Below are positions 1-7,209 of a stretch of DNA of 42,121 nucleotides, piece after piece. The stretch comes from Bacteroidales bacterium (GTDB taxonomy: Bacteria; Bacteroidota; Bacteroidia; Bacteroidales; GWA2-32-17), in the NCBI GenBank assembly GCA_013314715.1, contig JABUFC010000029.1, positions 1-42,121 on the forward strand, read 5' to 3'. The notes beneath the pieces are model-generated. The model did no database searches. It had not been told where the DNA came from and worked only from the letters and a program-made list of their open reading frames with translations. Both the position numbers and the translations under genes were made by a program. Positions within the stretch are counted from its first letter, which is position 1; each line of letters opens with the position of its first letter.

Positions 1-30
1 TAATAAAAAAGTAATATTTTTAGAAGAATA

Positions 31-126
31 AACTCTACACCCACCGTCATACCGAGCCTGTCGAGGTATAACCATACGCAAAACAAAATGGGCAATGGGG
101 TCATTCTTCGACAAGCTCAGAATGAC
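31..126. repeat. Palindromic dispersed repeat, copy A
   Basis: An imperfect inverted repeat. The left arm (46-65, starting GTCATACCGAGC) pairs with the right arm (108-126, ending AGCTCAGAATGAC) around a ~42-bp centre. A second copy in the same orientation lies at 31621-31716, after the DsrE gene, and shares the arms, the flank (AACYCTACAA-like) and parts of the centre. It looks like a REP- or MITE-like noncoding element. No transposase is encoded within it. It abuts the gene remnant that ends at 272. Confidence 0.75.
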
Positions 127-272
127 GAGAGAAAGGTTGGACTCGACCAAAAAAGAAGTTTTGCAAAGGTCTCGATATTGAAAAACTCGACGATGAAACT
201 AAAAATAAATTATTCTTCCTGATTGATAACGTAATTCAGAACTTTAAAAACAAACAGGCTTTCGCTAAATAA
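126..272 (+). pseudogene. 3' remnant of a small gene, possibly an HTH (XRE-like) regulator
   Basis: The frame is open only from 126 (an in-frame TGA sits at 123-125) to a TAA at 270-272. There is no plausible start. The last ~35 residues (GLDIEKLDDETKNKLFF, then a tail ending NKQAFAK) look like a genuine C-terminal helix. They resemble the tail of small XRE-family regulators of Bacteroidota, where a helix reading LDxxTKxxLFxLID precedes a short basic end. The N-terminal HTH domain is missing. The break lies near the sequence TTTTGCAAAGGTCTC (159-173), which recurs inverted at the far end of the window, so an insertion or rearrangement may have removed the 5' part. The family call is tentative. 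Confidence 0.35.
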
Positions 273-294
273 AGAATTAGGTGCACTTATTTGA

Positions 295-657
295 CTAATA
301 CATTTTACTTAAAGCCAATCCAAAAAATGATATTGTTGCTATCAAATAAATAACTATAAAAATTCCTTTCATCTGCCTTTTACTATTTTCTTCATTATCC
401 CATTTTTGTTGATACTTCTTTAATTTCTTACGATTAAAAAAAAATATCCAGTTTAGTAGCATAAGAGGAACAGCCAAATAAATCCATGAATATGGTGTCA
501 TCTTTATTGAAAACAAAAAATATATAAGGGCTATAATATTAAAGCCCTGAAAAAGAGTAACTAACCCGCTTGCAAAAATGTCAGGTCTTTGTGTTTCCAA
601 ACCTGTTTTTACATAAATGCTACTTATTCTATAAAAAATATAATCAAATAGACACAT
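295..657 (-). CDS. Small membrane protein, candidate immunity partner of the first RHS tip
   Basis: A 120-residue protein starting at ATG 657, 11 bp after the stop of the upstream RHS gene. It has hydrophobic segments at about residues 30-50, 53-73 and 97-117 with a basic loop between the second and third (RKKLKKYQQK), so it is probably an integral inner-membrane protein with about three helices. I do not recognise a named family. Placement directly behind a polymorphic RHS C-terminus, in the same orientation and probably cotranscribed, is the usual position of an immunity gene; the membrane location would suit a membrane-active or periplasmic toxin. That role is inferred from context only. 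It is the last gene before the noncoding left end. Confidence 0.6.
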   Translation of the reverse strand: MCLFDYIFYRISSIYVKTGLETQRPDIFASGLVTLFQGFNIIALIYFLFSIKMTPYSWIYLAVPLMLLNWIFFFNRKKLKKYQQKWDNEENSKRQMKGIFIVIYLIATISFFGLALSKMY

Positions 658-668
658 AAATCGACAGG

Positions 669-1730
669 CTACTTAGTTGGCATTAGATTAATACTATGAA
701 AACCCATTCCAAATTCGCTAAAACCAGATGTGGCTTGATTAACATACGGTGCTTGCAATTTAATAAGAGGCTTTGCGCCAAAGTACAAGCCAGATACAGC
801 CGCACCTGGTAAACCTGCAAAACCAACAAGGCCCATTCCAAAATCAAAACCAGTTTCAAGTTTTACAGCAGGGTCATCCGACATCATAAATTGTGCAGCA
901 GATACTCCAGTTCCCAAAATTGAAAATCCTGTACCTGCATACTTAAAACCAGGCCAACTTAAAACTTTCATCCCAGTTAAAAACCTAGATTTTTGCGCTG
1001 CGACTAATGTAGATGGTACTGATTTATTGCCATAGAAATTCATGCTCCATTCATAAGGATTCCCTTTATAATTTGCAAAAAATTTACCATCATTTAATAA
1101 GTTTGAACCATATTTATTTAATGACATTGCACTGCTTGTTCCTATTGATCCTGCACTTAAAGCATAACCTATATTATTCATGGTGTTGGAATATAAAAAT
1201 GGGGTAGTATTTTTATTTGCAGAAATTGAAATTTCAGGTAAAGACATCGAAAGGTTACCTTTTGCGTCACCAGAAACTCCCCATCCGTTAGACATTGTGC
1301 CAGAAAATGTTTGACCAACATAAGAACCTTTTATTCCAGCAGAATTTAAATCTGCTTGGCTATTAATATTCGCGTCATAGGTAGTTGTACCGTTTTCATC
1401 ATTATACCAACCATCTAAAGCCCCCGTTGGATCAATCCTTCCAATCGGGTTATTTTGGCAATAAGAGTATGGTGATACCCAACTTCTTTCACTTGCCATC
1501 GGGTCAACGCTCAGCCAAAAGCTCAAATCGCTGTCGTAGTAGCGGGCACCAAAGTAATCGTAGCCGGTTTCTTCGTCACGCTCTTTGCCGGTAAACTTGT
1601 AGCGGGCATCGTAGCCGTTTAAGCTCTGCGATACAAACAGCTCGCCGTAGGGGAGGTACTGCTCTTTTTCGAGATTTATACTTCTTTTAGTGATAATGAA
1701 ATGCAAGTTACAAAATTTATTTTTCAACAT
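669..1730 (-). CDS. RHS-core fragment with C-terminal toxin-like domain (tip 1)
   Basis: A 353-residue protein. Residues 25-103 are the end of an RHS-repeat-associated core: YLPYGE, GYDARYKFTGKERD, GYDYFGARYYD, and the closing IDPTG that precedes RHS C-terminal toxins. Residues 104-353 are a variable, Gly/Ser-rich C-terminal domain with hydrophobic stretches around 255-330 that I cannot assign. There is no signal peptide and no upstream YD repeats, so this is a displaced tip rather than a full RHS protein. The only in-frame start is ATG 1730, which overlaps the 3' end of the preceding small gene by 14 bp; the first ~24 residues look like read-through of a leader. The core DNA (about 1500-1654) is nearly identical to that at 3042-3195. 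The gene for its candidate immunity protein follows after 11 bp. Confidence 0.75.
   Translation of the reverse strand: MLKNKFCNLHFIITKRSINLEKEQYLPYGELFVSQSLNGYDARYKFTGKERDEETGYDYFGARYYDSDLSFWLSVDPMASERSWVSPYSYCQNNPIGRIDPTGALDGWYNDENGTTTYDANINSQADLNSAGIKGSYVGQTFSGTMSNGWGVSGDAKGNLSMSLPEISISANKNTTPFLYSNTMNNIGYALSAGSIGTSSAMSLNKYGSNLLNDGKFFANYKGNPYEWSMNFYGNKSVPSTLVAAQKSRFLTGMKVLSWPGFKYAGTGFSILGTGVSAAQFMMSDDPAVKLETGFDFGMGLVGFAGLPGAAVSGLYFGAKPLIKLQAPYVNQATSGFSEFGMGFHSINLMPTK
1500..1654 (-). repeat. Repeated RHS-core DNA, copy 1
   Basis: This shares about 150 bp with 3042-3195, with around four mismatches by eye, and about 120 bp with 4397-4518. It encodes the YGELF to YYD segment of the RHS core. 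The near identity at DNA level, while the downstream C-termini are unrelated, points to recent duplication or gene conversion. Confidence 0.85.
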
Positions 1731-2274
1731 CAGAGTAATTTATATTTACATGAATTATTACTCTACCAAAATATTCGTATTCCCTGCCTTTATCATCTAT
1801 AACCAAAGGATGTATTTCTACTCTGAATTGTTTAGGTTTACTTATGGACGAAGATTTATTAATATAATAATTTATTTTAATAAAGTTTCTGTGTTCATTT
1901 CCTAAACAATTGCCTTTTTCCCAATAGCCTGGTGGTTCAAAATTATGTATTATAACGCCAACATCACTTATAACTAATTTTTTTACGTATTCAATTTTTT
2001 TTAAATCAAATAATTGGATTTTATCTATTATTATATTATCGTAATACACTGCTTTTCTATCTTTAAACTCTCTTGCAAAAAACATATTAATTGTGTCTAT
2101 TTTAAATTCAACACATATATCATTATTCAACCAAGCTGTATCGTTAACAGTTAATTCACTTTGTCCATTAATTGTTGGATATACATATAATTTTGGTTGA
2201 TATAAAGGTTGTACATATGATTCTTTACTAATTATTAAAATTACTATTATTAGAAAAAATTTTTTTAAAATCAT
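1717..2274 (-). CDS. Exported protein of unknown function, candidate immunity partner of RHS tip 2
   Basis: A 185-residue protein from ATG 2274; an upstream TTG in the same frame is unlikely because it lies inside the RHS gene. The N-terminus (MILKKFF then LIIVILII) is a signal peptide or N-terminal anchor. The mature part is rich in beta-strand-like, Tyr/Ile-containing sequence with no motif I recognise; Cys residues occur around positions 55 and 125. It begins 12 bp after the stop of the RHS tip 2 gene and probably shares its transcript, so an envelope-located immunity protein is the contextual guess. Its last 14 bp overlap the start of the next RHS gene. Confidence 0.65.
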   Translation of the reverse strand: MILKKFFLIIVILIISKESYVQPLYQPKLYVYPTINGQSELTVNDTAWLNNDICVEFKIDTINMFFAREFKDRKAVYYDNIIIDKIQLFDLKKIEYVKKLVISDVGVIIHNFEPPGYWEKGNCLGNEHRNFIKINYYINKSSSISKPKQFRVEIHPLVIDDKGREYEYFGRVIIHVNINYSDVEK

Positions 2275-2285
2275 AAATACATTTT

Positions 2286-3284
2286 TTAATAACTTGTTCG
2301 CAAATATGAAGGAATTTTCCAAAGATAATTACGGTCATTTTCGTTTAAACCATGAGAACCTATTCTTCCTTTAATGCCAGACCTCATTAAGGATGAATTT
2401 CCGTTATTTCTAATTCTATTATAAATATTTTCAGTTTGTATGATTTGTAAATCTGTTGCATGTTGAAAATCTTTATTACTATTTGAATATTTGAAGAAAT
2501 CTCCGCTTAGTCCCTTAACTAATCCTTCTCCCAATACTTCATGAACAAAACGTTGGGTTCTTGTAGAATTAACTATTTCATTATTTATTGTTGAATATTG
2601 TGTATTATCACTTCCAATGTATGCGATTGCGTATGAACTATTAATAACTTTAAGGTTTGAATATGTCTCGTTAAAGTTTACTTCAATAGTAAAACCAGGA
2701 GCAGCAACTCCTTCATATCCAGCATTAAATACCTTTAATAATCCATTGGCTATTGCTATTTGGTCATTTGTAAATCCGTTCTTTCTATTGTTAATAAACT
2801 TATTATACTCATAAGTATTTATTTTTTCATAGGTATTATCAGCACCAAGCTTAAAAAAACTCATAAATGCATCTCGTATATCTTTATTCTTAAACTTACC
2901 CATAGAATTTTCAATTTCAGCTTGGGTTTCATCTTCATTACCAGGAGTAGGTTTCAATTTCCTCCCATCGGGGTCGACCAGAATTACCGGGTTCCACGCT
3001 GTATAGTTGTACGGGCTAAGGTTGGGATACTTATCGCTCATCGGGTCAACACTTAGCCAAAAGCTCAAATCGCTGTCGTAGTAACGGGCACCAAAGTAAT
3101 CGTAGCCGGTTTCTTCGTCACGCTCTTTGCCGGTAAACTTGTAGCGGGCATCGTAGCCGTTTAAGCTCTGCGATACAAACAGCTCGCCATAGGGGAAATA
3201 AAGCAAATGCTGCTCTAAATTGCCATTGGTATTGGTTATAAAGCTGCTGCTGCCTAAGTGGTCGGGGTGGTAATCAAATTTCAT
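2286..3284 (-). CDS. RHS-core fragment with metallopeptidase-like C-terminal domain (tip 2)
   Basis: A 332-residue protein from ATG 3284. It begins inside an RHS core (DYHPDHLGSSSFITN at 4-18, PYGELF at 31-36, YKFTGKERD at 48-56, YDYFGARYYD at 61-70), closes with VDPDG (103-107), and continues into a ~220-residue C-terminal domain. That domain has HEVLGEGL at 248-255 and HATDLQ plus QTENIYNRIR near 275-292. This is the layout of zinc metallopeptidase-like RHS tips, where HExxGH is followed by a helix with a conserved Glu. Here the expected second His is Glu (position 253), so activity is uncertain. There is no signal peptide or N-terminal RHS repeats. The candidate immunity gene starts 12 bp downstream. 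The core DNA is ~97% identical by eye to that of tip 1. Confidence 0.78.
   Translation of the reverse strand: MKFDYHPDHLGSSSFITNTNGNLEQHLLYFPYGELFVSQSLNGYDARYKFTGKERDEETGYDYFGARYYDSDLSFWLSVDPMSDKYPNLSPYNYTAWNPVILVDPDGRKLKPTPGNEDETQAEIENSMGKFKNKDIRDAFMSFFKLGADNTYEKINTYEYNKFINNRKNGFTNDQIAIANGLLKVFNAGYEGVAAPGFTIEVNFNETYSNLKVINSSYAIAYIGSDNTQYSTINNEIVNSTRTQRFVHEVLGEGLVKGLSGDFFKYSNSNKDFQHATDLQIIQTENIYNRIRNNGNSSLMRSGIKGRIGSHGLNENDRNYLWKIPSYLRTSY
3042..3195 (-). repeat. Repeated RHS-core DNA, copy 2
   Basis: Same repeated core segment as 1500-1654 and 4397-4518, in the same orientation. It marks the homologous end of the second cassette. Confidence 0.85.
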
Positions 3285-3437
3285 GCAATAAAATTACAAA
3301 TTTATTTTTTACAAACAACACGTCTTCGCTATCATTGATGCTTTTATCGTCAAAACAAAATTAAAAAGATTTTCGATTTATAAAACTTTTCGGAGCTTCT
3401 CTTATTAACAGCATTGCATAAAATAGATTTTTTTTAA

Positions 3438-3635
3438 TTATATAAAAAAGAGTAAAATAATTATTGCTATAATGATGATAGCTGTAATTATTCCAATGAT
3501 ATAGTTTTCAATTTCGTAAGAACCGCCCCAAGTTGCATCGAAGTTGCCTTCTGTTTCGTCCTTTAGACTGGTTTTACAACCTTTTAATAACCAGCGGATA
3601 AAACCGCCTAACCATGCTGTTAATGCTGTTGACAT
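3438..3635 (-). CDS. Small single-TM protein, candidate immunity partner of RHS tip 3
   Basis: A 65-residue protein from ATG 3635, starting 7 bp after the stop of RHS tip 3. Residues 1-15 contain a short hydrophobic, Trp-containing segment (LTAWLGGFIRWLL). The middle is polar (CKTSLKDE, NWGG-like DATWGGSYEIENY), and residues ~46-65 form one strongly hydrophobic helix ending at the C-terminus. No named family is recognised. The tight spacing behind a polymorphic RHS C-terminus suggests an immunity role, but it could equally be a small orphan protein carried along with the cassette. Confidence 0.55.
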   Translation of the reverse strand: MSTALTAWLGGFIRWLLKGCKTSLKDETEGNFDATWGGSYEIENYIIGIITAIIIIAIIILLFFI

Positions 3636-3642
3636 ATCAATA

Positions 3643-4554
3643 TTATTTATCTAATTCTTTTTGAGTATTTGTAATTATTGTACCTATTTTTAAACCCATA
3701 TTAAAATCTTTTAAAGCTTGCTGATTAACTTTATTTGACTTAAAAAGTTGACTTGCCCTTTGTTGCCATGTTGTACCAGTAGGTAAACCATTTGTTGTAG
3801 TAATTCTTGGTGTTCGTTTTATAAATTGATTAAATCCTTGCAAGCCTTTCTTTGTTGTATTTACTACTTCACCTGTCTTTGTTAAACCAAATGATAATAA
3901 GCCAGGCACAACATCTATGAATGCGTCCGTTTTTTCTTTTGAATTTAAAGGAGTACCGCCTATTGTTTTTCCGATAAGTAGAGAATACGGTGAGTTTGCC
4001 ATGCTATAGACAATATTAGAAGCTATTTTTGCAGTTGCTTCGACTTTTGTTTCTGATGGAGCATTAAGCCACATTTCAAAAGTTGTTAAATTGTCTGTCT
4101 CTGTAATTTGTACCTGATTTGTTGTAGTAGGCATATTGTCTAACATTCCTGATTTAGCCATTTCAAAAATGGTTTTGTTATCAGATACCTTTGTCCAAAG
4201 CCTGTCGTCTTTCATTATTATATTACTATGTTCGCTGTCAAACCATTGATAATTGCCAAACAAATCTCTATAGCCATCATCCCAAGCTCCGTCAGGGTCA
4301 GTTTTTCCAACAGGGTTCCACGAACAATAATTGTAAGGCGACAAATCGGTATGAGCTCCAAACAATGGTTCGGATGAAATCCACGTGCTCCCGTCACTGT
4401 CGTAGTAGCGAAAACCAAAGTAATCGTAGCCGGTTTCTACATCACGCTCTTTGCCGGTAAACTTGTAGCGGGCATCGTAGCCGTTTAAGCTCTGCGATAC
4501 AAACAGCTCGCCATAGGGCAAATATTGCAAGTACTGGATTTTATTGAAAAACAC
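3643..4554 (-). CDS. RHS-core fragment with C-terminal toxin-like domain (tip 3)
   Basis: An open frame of 303 residues with a GTG as the only upstream start (4554), so the true start is uncertain and it may be a non-autonomous tip. Residues 11-89 are RHS core (YLPYGELF, YKFTGKERD, YDYFGFRYYD, KTDPDG). The remaining ~210 residues differ from tips 1 and 2. They include a hydrophobic section (about 170-220, ending in PGLLSFGL) typical of pre-toxin regions, followed by a basic, helical end (TTWQQRASQLFKSNK). I cannot assign the toxin activity. The core DNA at 4397-4518 matches the other two copies closely, with an unbroken identical stretch of roughly 75 bp against tip 2. It is the first gene of the array; upstream lies a 178-bp AT-rich gap and then deoC. 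Confidence 0.7.
   Translation of the reverse strand: MFFNKIQYLQYLPYGELFVSQSLNGYDARYKFTGKERDVETGYDYFGFRYYDSDGSTWISSEPLFGAHTDLSPYNYCSWNPVGKTDPDGAWDDGYRDLFGNYQWFDSEHSNIIMKDDRLWTKVSDNKTIFEMAKSGMLDNMPTTTNQVQITETDNLTTFEMWLNAPSETKVEATAKIASNIVYSMANSPYSLLIGKTIGGTPLNSKEKTDAFIDVVPGLLSFGLTKTGEVVNTTKKGLQGFNQFIKRTPRITTTNGLPTGTTWQQRASQLFKSNKVNQQALKDFNMGLKIGTIITNTQKELDK
4397..4518 (-). repeat. Repeated RHS-core DNA, copy 3
   Basis: The third copy of the RHS-core segment. It is identical to copy 2 from the CACGCTCTTTGCC run through CAGCTCGCCATAGGG, and diverges further toward the toxin side (GFRYYDSDGS instead of GARYYDSDLS). Confidence 0.85.
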
Positions 4555-4732
4555 GCTAAACTATAAAATATGTGCAAGTTACTAAATATTTTTGAAAAAT
4601 ATAGAATAAAACATTTTTTTACTCTAATAATCAATATTCACTATTGATTAAATTTATTTTTATAGTAAAGAAATCTCTTAGATAAATTTAAATGGCGGTA
4701 AAAATGCGATATCTCCTGCGGATTCGTATCTA

Positions 4733-5590
4733 TTAAAAATATTTAACTTCTTCTTTAATTCCTTTGAGCTCGTTCATACGAGTTAAAAGATTGTTGGCAA
4801 GGCGGCTGGCTCCAATTCTAAAATAATGATTATTCAACCACTTATCGCCTAAAATATGTTTAACAATAGCGTAATATACCAATGCCTGCTTAACAGTAAC
4901 AATGCCTCCAGCAGGTTTAATTCCTACCATTCTTCCTGTTTTTTGGTAATAATCTTTTATAGCGTTTACCATAACAAATACAGCCTCGTAGGTAGCTGCT
5001 GGCTCTTGCTTACCGGTAGAGGTTTTAATAAAATCGGCACCGGCTTCCATGCTTAACATACTGGCATTGTATATGGCTTCTTCGTTGGGTAAAGCACCGG
5101 TTTCAAGTATAACTTTTAAGTGTGCATTGCCACAAACAGATTTAATCAACGATATTTCGTTAGCTACATCTTGGTATTCTTTATTAATAAATTTGCCAAC
5201 TGACATTACAATATCAATATCGTTAGCTCCTTTTTCAACAGCTAAGTTTGTTTCAGCTAATTTAACAGCTAAAAAAGTCTGCGACGAAGGGAAACCTGCC
5301 GATACAGCTGCAATTCGAACATTTTTATCTTTTAAATGTTTTTTTACGGTGCTTACAAAATTAGGATATACACACAAAGCAGCTACATTGGGACAATCGG
5401 TATAGTGTTCGTTAACATGATTCACTTTTTCAACCATGGCAATTATTTTATCGTCATGGTCAACCGTATTTAACGAAGTAAGATCGATGAGATTAAAAAT
5501 CTTTTTTATTACATCTATATTGGTTTCTTGTTCGGCAATTTTTGCCATTTGCATAATTTCAGCAGCAATAGTTTCTTTTGAGTAATCCAT
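4733..5590 (-). CDS. deoC: Deoxyribose-phosphate aldolase
   Basis: A 285-residue class I aldolase, which reversibly cleaves 2-deoxyribose 5-phosphate to glyceraldehyde 3-phosphate and acetaldehyde in deoxynucleoside catabolism (cytosol). Family landmarks are all present: IDLTSLN at 35-41, ALCVYP at 71-76, NDIDIVMSVG at 123-132 with the catalytic Asp, the Schiff-base lysine K189 in FIKTSTGK, and the second active-site lysine K225 in GIKPAGG. It has an N-terminal extension of about 30 residues relative to short DeoC forms, as in E. coli-type enzymes. It starts at ATG 5590, 45 bp downstream of the mechanosensitive channel gene, and is probably the last gene of that operon. No other nucleoside-catabolic gene is adjacent. 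Confidence 0.95.
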   Translation of the reverse strand: MDYSKETIAAEIMQMAKIAEQETNIDVIKKIFNLIDLTSLNTVDHDDKIIAMVEKVNHVNEHYTDCPNVAALCVYPNFVSTVKKHLKDKNVRIAAVSAGFPSSQTFLAVKLAETNLAVEKGANDIDIVMSVGKFINKEYQDVANEISLIKSVCGNAHLKVILETGALPNEEAIYNASMLSMEAGADFIKTSTGKQEPAATYEAVFVMVNAIKDYYQKTGRMVGIKPAGGIVTVKQALVYYAIVKHILGDKWLNNHYFRIGASRLANNLLTRMNELKGIKEEVKYF

Positions 5591-5635
5591 ATGATTTATT
5601 TTTATACAAATTTATAATTTTTTACTATGAATACC

Positions 5636-6895
5636 TTATTTTGTATCAACATTTTTTAAAAGCTTCGCAAAATCATTACCCGTAGGGTTTTGATAAATTC
5701 TAAGATGAAACATGGGCAATACGGCCATTAAATGGTCGAAAATATCAGCTTGAACTTTCTCAAAATTTTCCCATTCTATAATACTACTAAATGCATAAAT
5801 TTCTATGGGAATGCCATTTTGAGATGGCTCTAACTGTCTTGCCATGTGCGACAAGTCTTTTCGAATAAACGGCAGGCTTTTAATGTATTCAAAGGCATAC
5901 ATTCTAAAAGTTCCGATGTTGGTTAACCATCGTCCATTAATGGGGTGTTGAATATCAAAAGGTAAATTTTTGTTGTGTTCTTCTATTTCCTTCATTTTTT
6001 GCTCGATATAACCTCGTATCAGTTGAATGCTTTTTAACTGTTCAATTTCATCCAAAGTTAAAAACCGCACCGAATTTATATCAACAAACAACGAGCGTTT
6101 AATGCGTCTTGCTTTTGCCTCTTCCATTCCGCGGTAGTTGATAAACGACTCCGAAACCATGGCATACGATGGAATCATCGAAATGGTTTTATCCCAATTT
6201 TGAACTTTAACGGTATGCAGTGTAATTTCAGTTACAACTCCATCGGCATTTTTCGAGGGCATAACGACCCAATCGCCCAATTTAACCATATCGTTTGCCG
6301 ATAGCTGGATACCGGCAACCAAGCCGAGAAGTGTGTCTTTGAAAACTAACAATAAAACGGCTGCAATAGCACCTAATCCTGTAAGAAAATAACTTGGGTC
6401 TTTATCTAGAACAATAGAAAGAATAAGAATACTTCCAATAGAGTAATTGAAAATATTGATAACTTGCAAAAATCCCCGAATAGGCCTGTCTTTCGACGAA
6501 GGCATAGACATGTATATCTCATTCAGCGATTTTAAAAATGCCGATATAATGAGCATGGCCATCACTATCATGTATATAAAAACCATGCTTTTTACTACCG
6601 AAATCCATTCTGGATAACCTTTCAATACAATATTAGATGAGTGATAAATAATTAATGCCGGCACAATGTGCGAAAAACGATGAAATACTTTATTCTTCAA
6701 TAGTATATCATCCCATGTAAAAGTCGTTTTTTTGACAATACGACTTACAATAACCGATATAAACTTCTTTGTTAAAAAATTAGCAAGGTATGAAATGATA
6801 AAAACAACACCGATAACAATGACTAATTTTAAAATTTCTGCCCAAAAAACGGACAAACCTAAATCCATTAACCAATGTTTAACTTCTGTAATCAT
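5636..6895 (-). CDS. MscS-family mechanosensitive channel, YbdG type
   Basis: A 419-residue inner-membrane channel that should open under membrane tension during hypoosmotic shock. It has hydrophobic helices at about 20-40, 71-92, 100-121 and 143-163, then the pore-lining TM3 at about 168-198 (GLGAIAAVLLLVFKDTLLGLVAGIQL region). The MscS beta domain follows (LGDWVVMP at 206-213, GVVTEITLHTVKVQNWD). The length and the long C-terminal cytoplasmic part (HPINGRWLTNIGTFR, QLEPSQNGIPIEIY, FDHLMAVLP) match the YbdG/MscM subgroup rather than the ~290-residue MscS. It starts at ATG 6895, 6 bp after the small Cys-rich membrane protein gene, so the two are cotranscribed. Confidence 0.92.
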   Translation of the reverse strand: MITEVKHWLMDLGLSVFWAEILKLVIVIGVVFIISYLANFLTKKFISVIVSRIVKKTTFTWDDILLKNKVFHRFSHIVPALIIYHSSNIVLKGYPEWISVVKSMVFIYMIVMAMLIISAFLKSLNEIYMSMPSSKDRPIRGFLQVINIFNYSIGSILILSIVLDKDPSYFLTGLGAIAAVLLLVFKDTLLGLVAGIQLSANDMVKLGDWVVMPSKNADGVVTEITLHTVKVQNWDKTISMIPSYAMVSESFINYRGMEEAKARRIKRSLFVDINSVRFLTLDEIEQLKSIQLIRGYIEQKMKEIEEHNKNLPFDIQHPINGRWLTNIGTFRMYAFEYIKSLPFIRKDLSHMARQLEPSQNGIPIEIYAFSSIIEWENFEKVQADIFDHLMAVLPMFHLRIYQNPTGNDFAKLLKNVDTK

Positions 6896-6901
6896 AGGCT
6901 A

Positions 6902-7117
6902 TTATTCTTTTTCGTAATTATCGCATGAACTACAACCACAAGTATTACAACCTAAGTCTTCGTGCGAAGCACATTGTATTCCCTGCTTACGCAACGCTTT
7001 ATTTTGACTGATGTGCGTATTAGGAAACTTGCCGTTTTTTTTAAGTAAAATGGTAATCGCCATTCCGGCAAAAGCCAAAGCCATTAAGCCAAGAGCTAAA
7101 AAAATAAGTTTAAGCAT
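6902..7117 (-). CDS. Small Cys-rich single-TM protein
   Basis: A 71-residue protein with one N-terminal transmembrane helix (about 2-24). A conserved-looking polar segment (GKFPNTHISQNKALRKQGI) follows, and then a Cys cluster at the C-terminus (CASHEDLGC, CNTCGCSSC) with six Cys in about 20 residues. Bacteroidota carry a widespread family of short 'membrane or secreted' proteins with the GKFPNxHIxxNKALxKxGI signature, which I recognise but which has no assigned role. The terminal Cys cluster suggests metal binding or redox chemistry at the membrane; this is inference. It is the first gene of the operon with the MscS channel and deoC, with a TAnnTTTG element upstream (7141-7134). Confidence 0.75.
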   Translation of the reverse strand: MLKLIFLALGLMALAFAGMAITILLKKNGKFPNTHISQNKALRKQGIQCASHEDLGCNTCGCSSCDNYEKE

Positions 7118-7133
7118 ATATTAAATTTTGCTA

Positions 7134-7141
7134 CAAAGTTA
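7134..7141 (-). promoter_or_regulatory. Candidate -7 element for the 7117-4733 operon
   Basis: On the minus strand this reads TAACTTTG, matching the Bacteroidota -7 consensus TAnnTTTG, 17 bp upstream of the start codon at 7117. No convincing TTTG -33 element is seen at the usual distance, so confidence is modest. Confidence 0.4.
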
Positions 7142-7184
7142 CAAAATATTTTACGACTTCCTGCTTATTTAGAATTATTCTTAT

Positions 7185-7192
7185 TAAATTTG
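7185..7192 (+). promoter_or_regulatory. Candidate -7 element for the E1 dehydrogenase gene
   Basis: TAAATTTG matches TAnnTTTG 17 bp before the ATG at 7210, implying a very short leader. No clear -33 TTTG is present. Confidence 0.4.
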
Positions 7193-7209
7193 CAAAAAAA
7201 TGTTTTTTT

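Noticed and set aside
4586-4602. ATATTTTT/AAAAATAT palindrome upstream of RHS tip 3
   Set aside because: Pure A/T palindromes of this size are expected by chance in such AT-rich DNA; the single-base loop is not realistic.
5049-5405. 118-residue ORF on the plus strand
   Set aside because: It lies wholly antisense to deoC, whose catalytic motifs are intact.
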